DNA from: Lactarius indigo
Taxonomy: Eukaryota; Basidiomycota; Agaricomycetes; Russulales; Russulaceae
Reading direction: 5' to 3'
NCBI GenBank assembly: GCA_025766275.1
Contig: JAFKAC010000008.1
Span: forward strand, 1,240,001 to 1,304,000
DNA: 64,000 nt
The notes beneath the pieces were generated by a model, which saw nothing but the letters and a program-made list of their open reading frames with translations, had not been told where the DNA came from and ran no database searches. The translations under genes were made by a program, and so were the position numbers. The first letter of the stretch is position 1. Each line of letters opens with the position of its first letter. This document shows positions 62,337 to 64,000 of this stretch, piece by piece.

Positions 62337-62814
62337 TGTAACGCCATCACGACGTTAGCTCAACTTGAGCTCGGATTTAGGCAGCGGTTGACTTGGCGAA
62401 TACAATGCTTGAAGGCATGTGATGATGGTTACACTTGAAGGCAACTTGTAAGATGCACAAAGGCACTAATCTTTGGTGTGACTTCTAACCCAAATAGAGT
62501 GGCTTATGAAAAGCAAAGAAGAGAAGAGAAGAGAGGTGACAATTCAAGAAGACCAAGATGCCCAATCTTGGTCTTTGCAGTACATCTTAAATACAACAAG
62601 AAAGCAGGCTTTAAAGCACCACTTGGTATGCATCCAACGAGTCACATAAAGTACTCAAACCCTAGTACTACTACTATGTGGTTTGGAACCTACCAGAAAC
62701 CTATCCACTACTACTCCATGCTCATGACCATCCTACTGACTAAGTCCGTGACTAATGTTACCTTACTATTGTAGCCACAACCGTTATAGTAAGGGTTCAC
62801 ATCCAAACGTAACA
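62337..62814 (-). mobile_element. Solo LTR of a B-related chromovirus family
   Basis: 478 bp, TGTAACGCC...AACGTAACA on the plus strand, flanked by ATCTG (62332-62336, 62815-62819). Keeps the hairpin AAGACCAAGAT / ATCTTGGTCTT at 62549-62577. Confidence 0.87.
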
Positions 62815-62819
62815 ATCTG

Positions 62820-63295
62820 TTTTTGCAATGCCACTGCCATTCTGGTCATCTTCATCACCACTGTGGTCACAATTGTGATCAATGGCAAGTAAGCCACCCT
62901 GAAGGGACAGCAGACAAGTGCTAATTGGAGATCAGTGGTGAGTACTTGGTCAATTGGTAGGCCCTGGACACACCTGAGAGGTCCAGTTGATGGGAGCAGT
63001 ACAGCAGAATTCGGAAGGGAGGTAGGGCAGTGACTGATTCAAGATTAGTGGCAAAAATTTGGTCAATTAATTTAGTGATATGCGAAGACTCATCTCTCCT
63101 CCAAAGTCCGTTCTGCCCTTCCAGACCTCAACAAACCTCTGAGTGCCCTATGAGTCATAGTCCAATTCAGCTGCAGAATGAAGTGCAAGGTGTGTTTGCC
63201 TCATGCCCTGAAATTCAGGGAATGTCCATAACGCAATTTGATAATGTGTAGTGCTGGACTATTTTTACGTGGGTCATTAGCCTGACACTGTAAAG
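62820..63295. other. Spacer without recognised gene
   Basis: Begins with more CAT/CAC-rich sequence, then unremarkable DNA; no domain or repeat recognised. Confidence 0.4.
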
Positions 63296-64000
63296 TCGTC
63301 CACCATGTTTTTTGCAACCTTTTTCCCCATCCAGATCTCGACTGGGGGACCCCCCACGCCAGCCTCACTGCCAACATGCTCGAGCACGATGCCAACCTGG
63401 CGTGCCATCATGTCCCAGGGCCATCACTCGCCAGGGTTGCGCTCCTTGTACGCTAGTAGCACTAGTGGCTCTCTTGCTCCCTTGCTTGCTCCAGCTGCTG
63501 CGCCATTACCATTACCGCTCAACACAAGAAGAGATGCAAGCGTGCTGAGGAGAGTGGGGAAGGAAGATGTGTTATACACAACATCTGCCATTCTAGGATA
63601 CTGAAATGAATACTTCTCCATTATTCAAAGAGAAGAATGGGACTTGCACCACTAGGTCAAAGCCCACGTGCCGCCCGCGGACTGCCTCGGGAAGCTCCTC
63701 TTTGTCTCAATCAAGGGGAAGCGCGGTTGGGGGGCAATAGGGATAGAGCGCACTGTTGGCGTGTATGTTATAGTTCATCAGCTCCATCGACGATGCTTTA
63801 AAAAGACGGATCTAGTGAAGAAAAAAAAGACAAGAGAGTATCTTGCTCACGGAGATCTGTGGAGAATATGTGAGTTTCGTGGGAAGCACTGGCGGTGTCT
63901 GAGGAACGCAGGGCCGCAAGGACCAGCGAGACTATCCCAGTCCCGGCACCTATTGTGAACGAGTCTAAATCAGCCTTCCTCCCGAGCAGCACAATGCGAT
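63296..64000 (-). pseudogene. Decayed protein lysine methyltransferase-like gene (Methyltransf_16), 5' end outside window
   Basis: SAM-dependent methyltransferase family that modifies translation factors or chaperones. Seen on the minus strand: GAGTGIVSLVLAALRS (motif I), HIFSTDL, MELMNYNIHANSALYP, then MADVVYNTSSFPTLLSTLASLL (family: ADVxYNxxSFPxL), PLVLLAYKERNPGE, and GPPVEIWMGKK near the C-terminus. Breaks: TGA in LPLD-DKEEL (family Trp) at about 63708 and TGA after NPGE at 63424-63426; the intron before motif I seems to have lost its GT donor. So a recent pseudogene, or one intact copy exists elsewhere. Confidence 0.72.

Overview
The window looks like a nuclear scaffold of a basidiomycete, probably an Agaricomycete. 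The genes have many introns of about 50-60 nt, and the proteins are fungal housekeeping types (DPB2, mL44, PMT4, MVP1, ERG4, PET117). The transposons are Tf1/sushi-like chromoviruses, a Copia element and a Tc1/mariner element. This is inferred from gene content; no search was run.

From 1 to about 14.9 kb is a compact host gene block: DPB2 (partial, +), a forkhead factor (-), mitochondrial ribosomal protein mL44 (-), PMT4 (+), MVP1 (+), ERG4 (-) and PET117 (+). mL44/PMT4 and ERG4/PET117 are divergent pairs. Between about 7.85 and 14.7 kb four conserved genes carry about eleven apparent single-base insertions; genes to the left have none.

15.2-24.6 kb is an old, mutated Copia element (TSD CTAGC). 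A 3.2-kb Tc1/mariner transposon, carrying a SAM-domain-like gene besides its transposase, and two solo LTRs are inserted in it, each with an exact target duplication. 24.6-28.2 kb is old intergenic DNA with a P-type ATPase relic, two unrecognised ORFs and a 540-bp imperfect palindrome.

28,211-61,649 is a single minus-strand chromovirus (called B', TSD GCTAC) split by three younger chromoviruses: A (30,171-37,975, +, TSD GTATT), B (39,660-47,511, +, TSD CCGAG, intact, LTRs identical by eye) and C (47,732-57,649, +, TSD GATCT, intact). 62.3-62.8 kb is a related solo LTR, and the right edge holds a decayed lysine-methyltransferase-like gene.

The most unusual biology is in the chromoviruses. In element C the sense strand has no ATG in any frame from the predicted transcription start (about 48,257) to the Gag ATG at 51,580, about 3.3 kb, although this leader holds three long methionine-free ORFs. 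Two candidate introns would create an AUG exactly at the splice junction in front of ORF1 and ORF2, and the first would also remove the primer-binding site. Structured hairpins sit at the ORF junctions. Elements A, B and B' show a smaller version: an ATG-free leader of about 0.75 kb holding a conserved, AUG-less N-terminal extension of Gag. All families also share a hairpin at the predicted transcript start, a self-complementary primer-binding site, and a -1 frameshift site between gag and pol.
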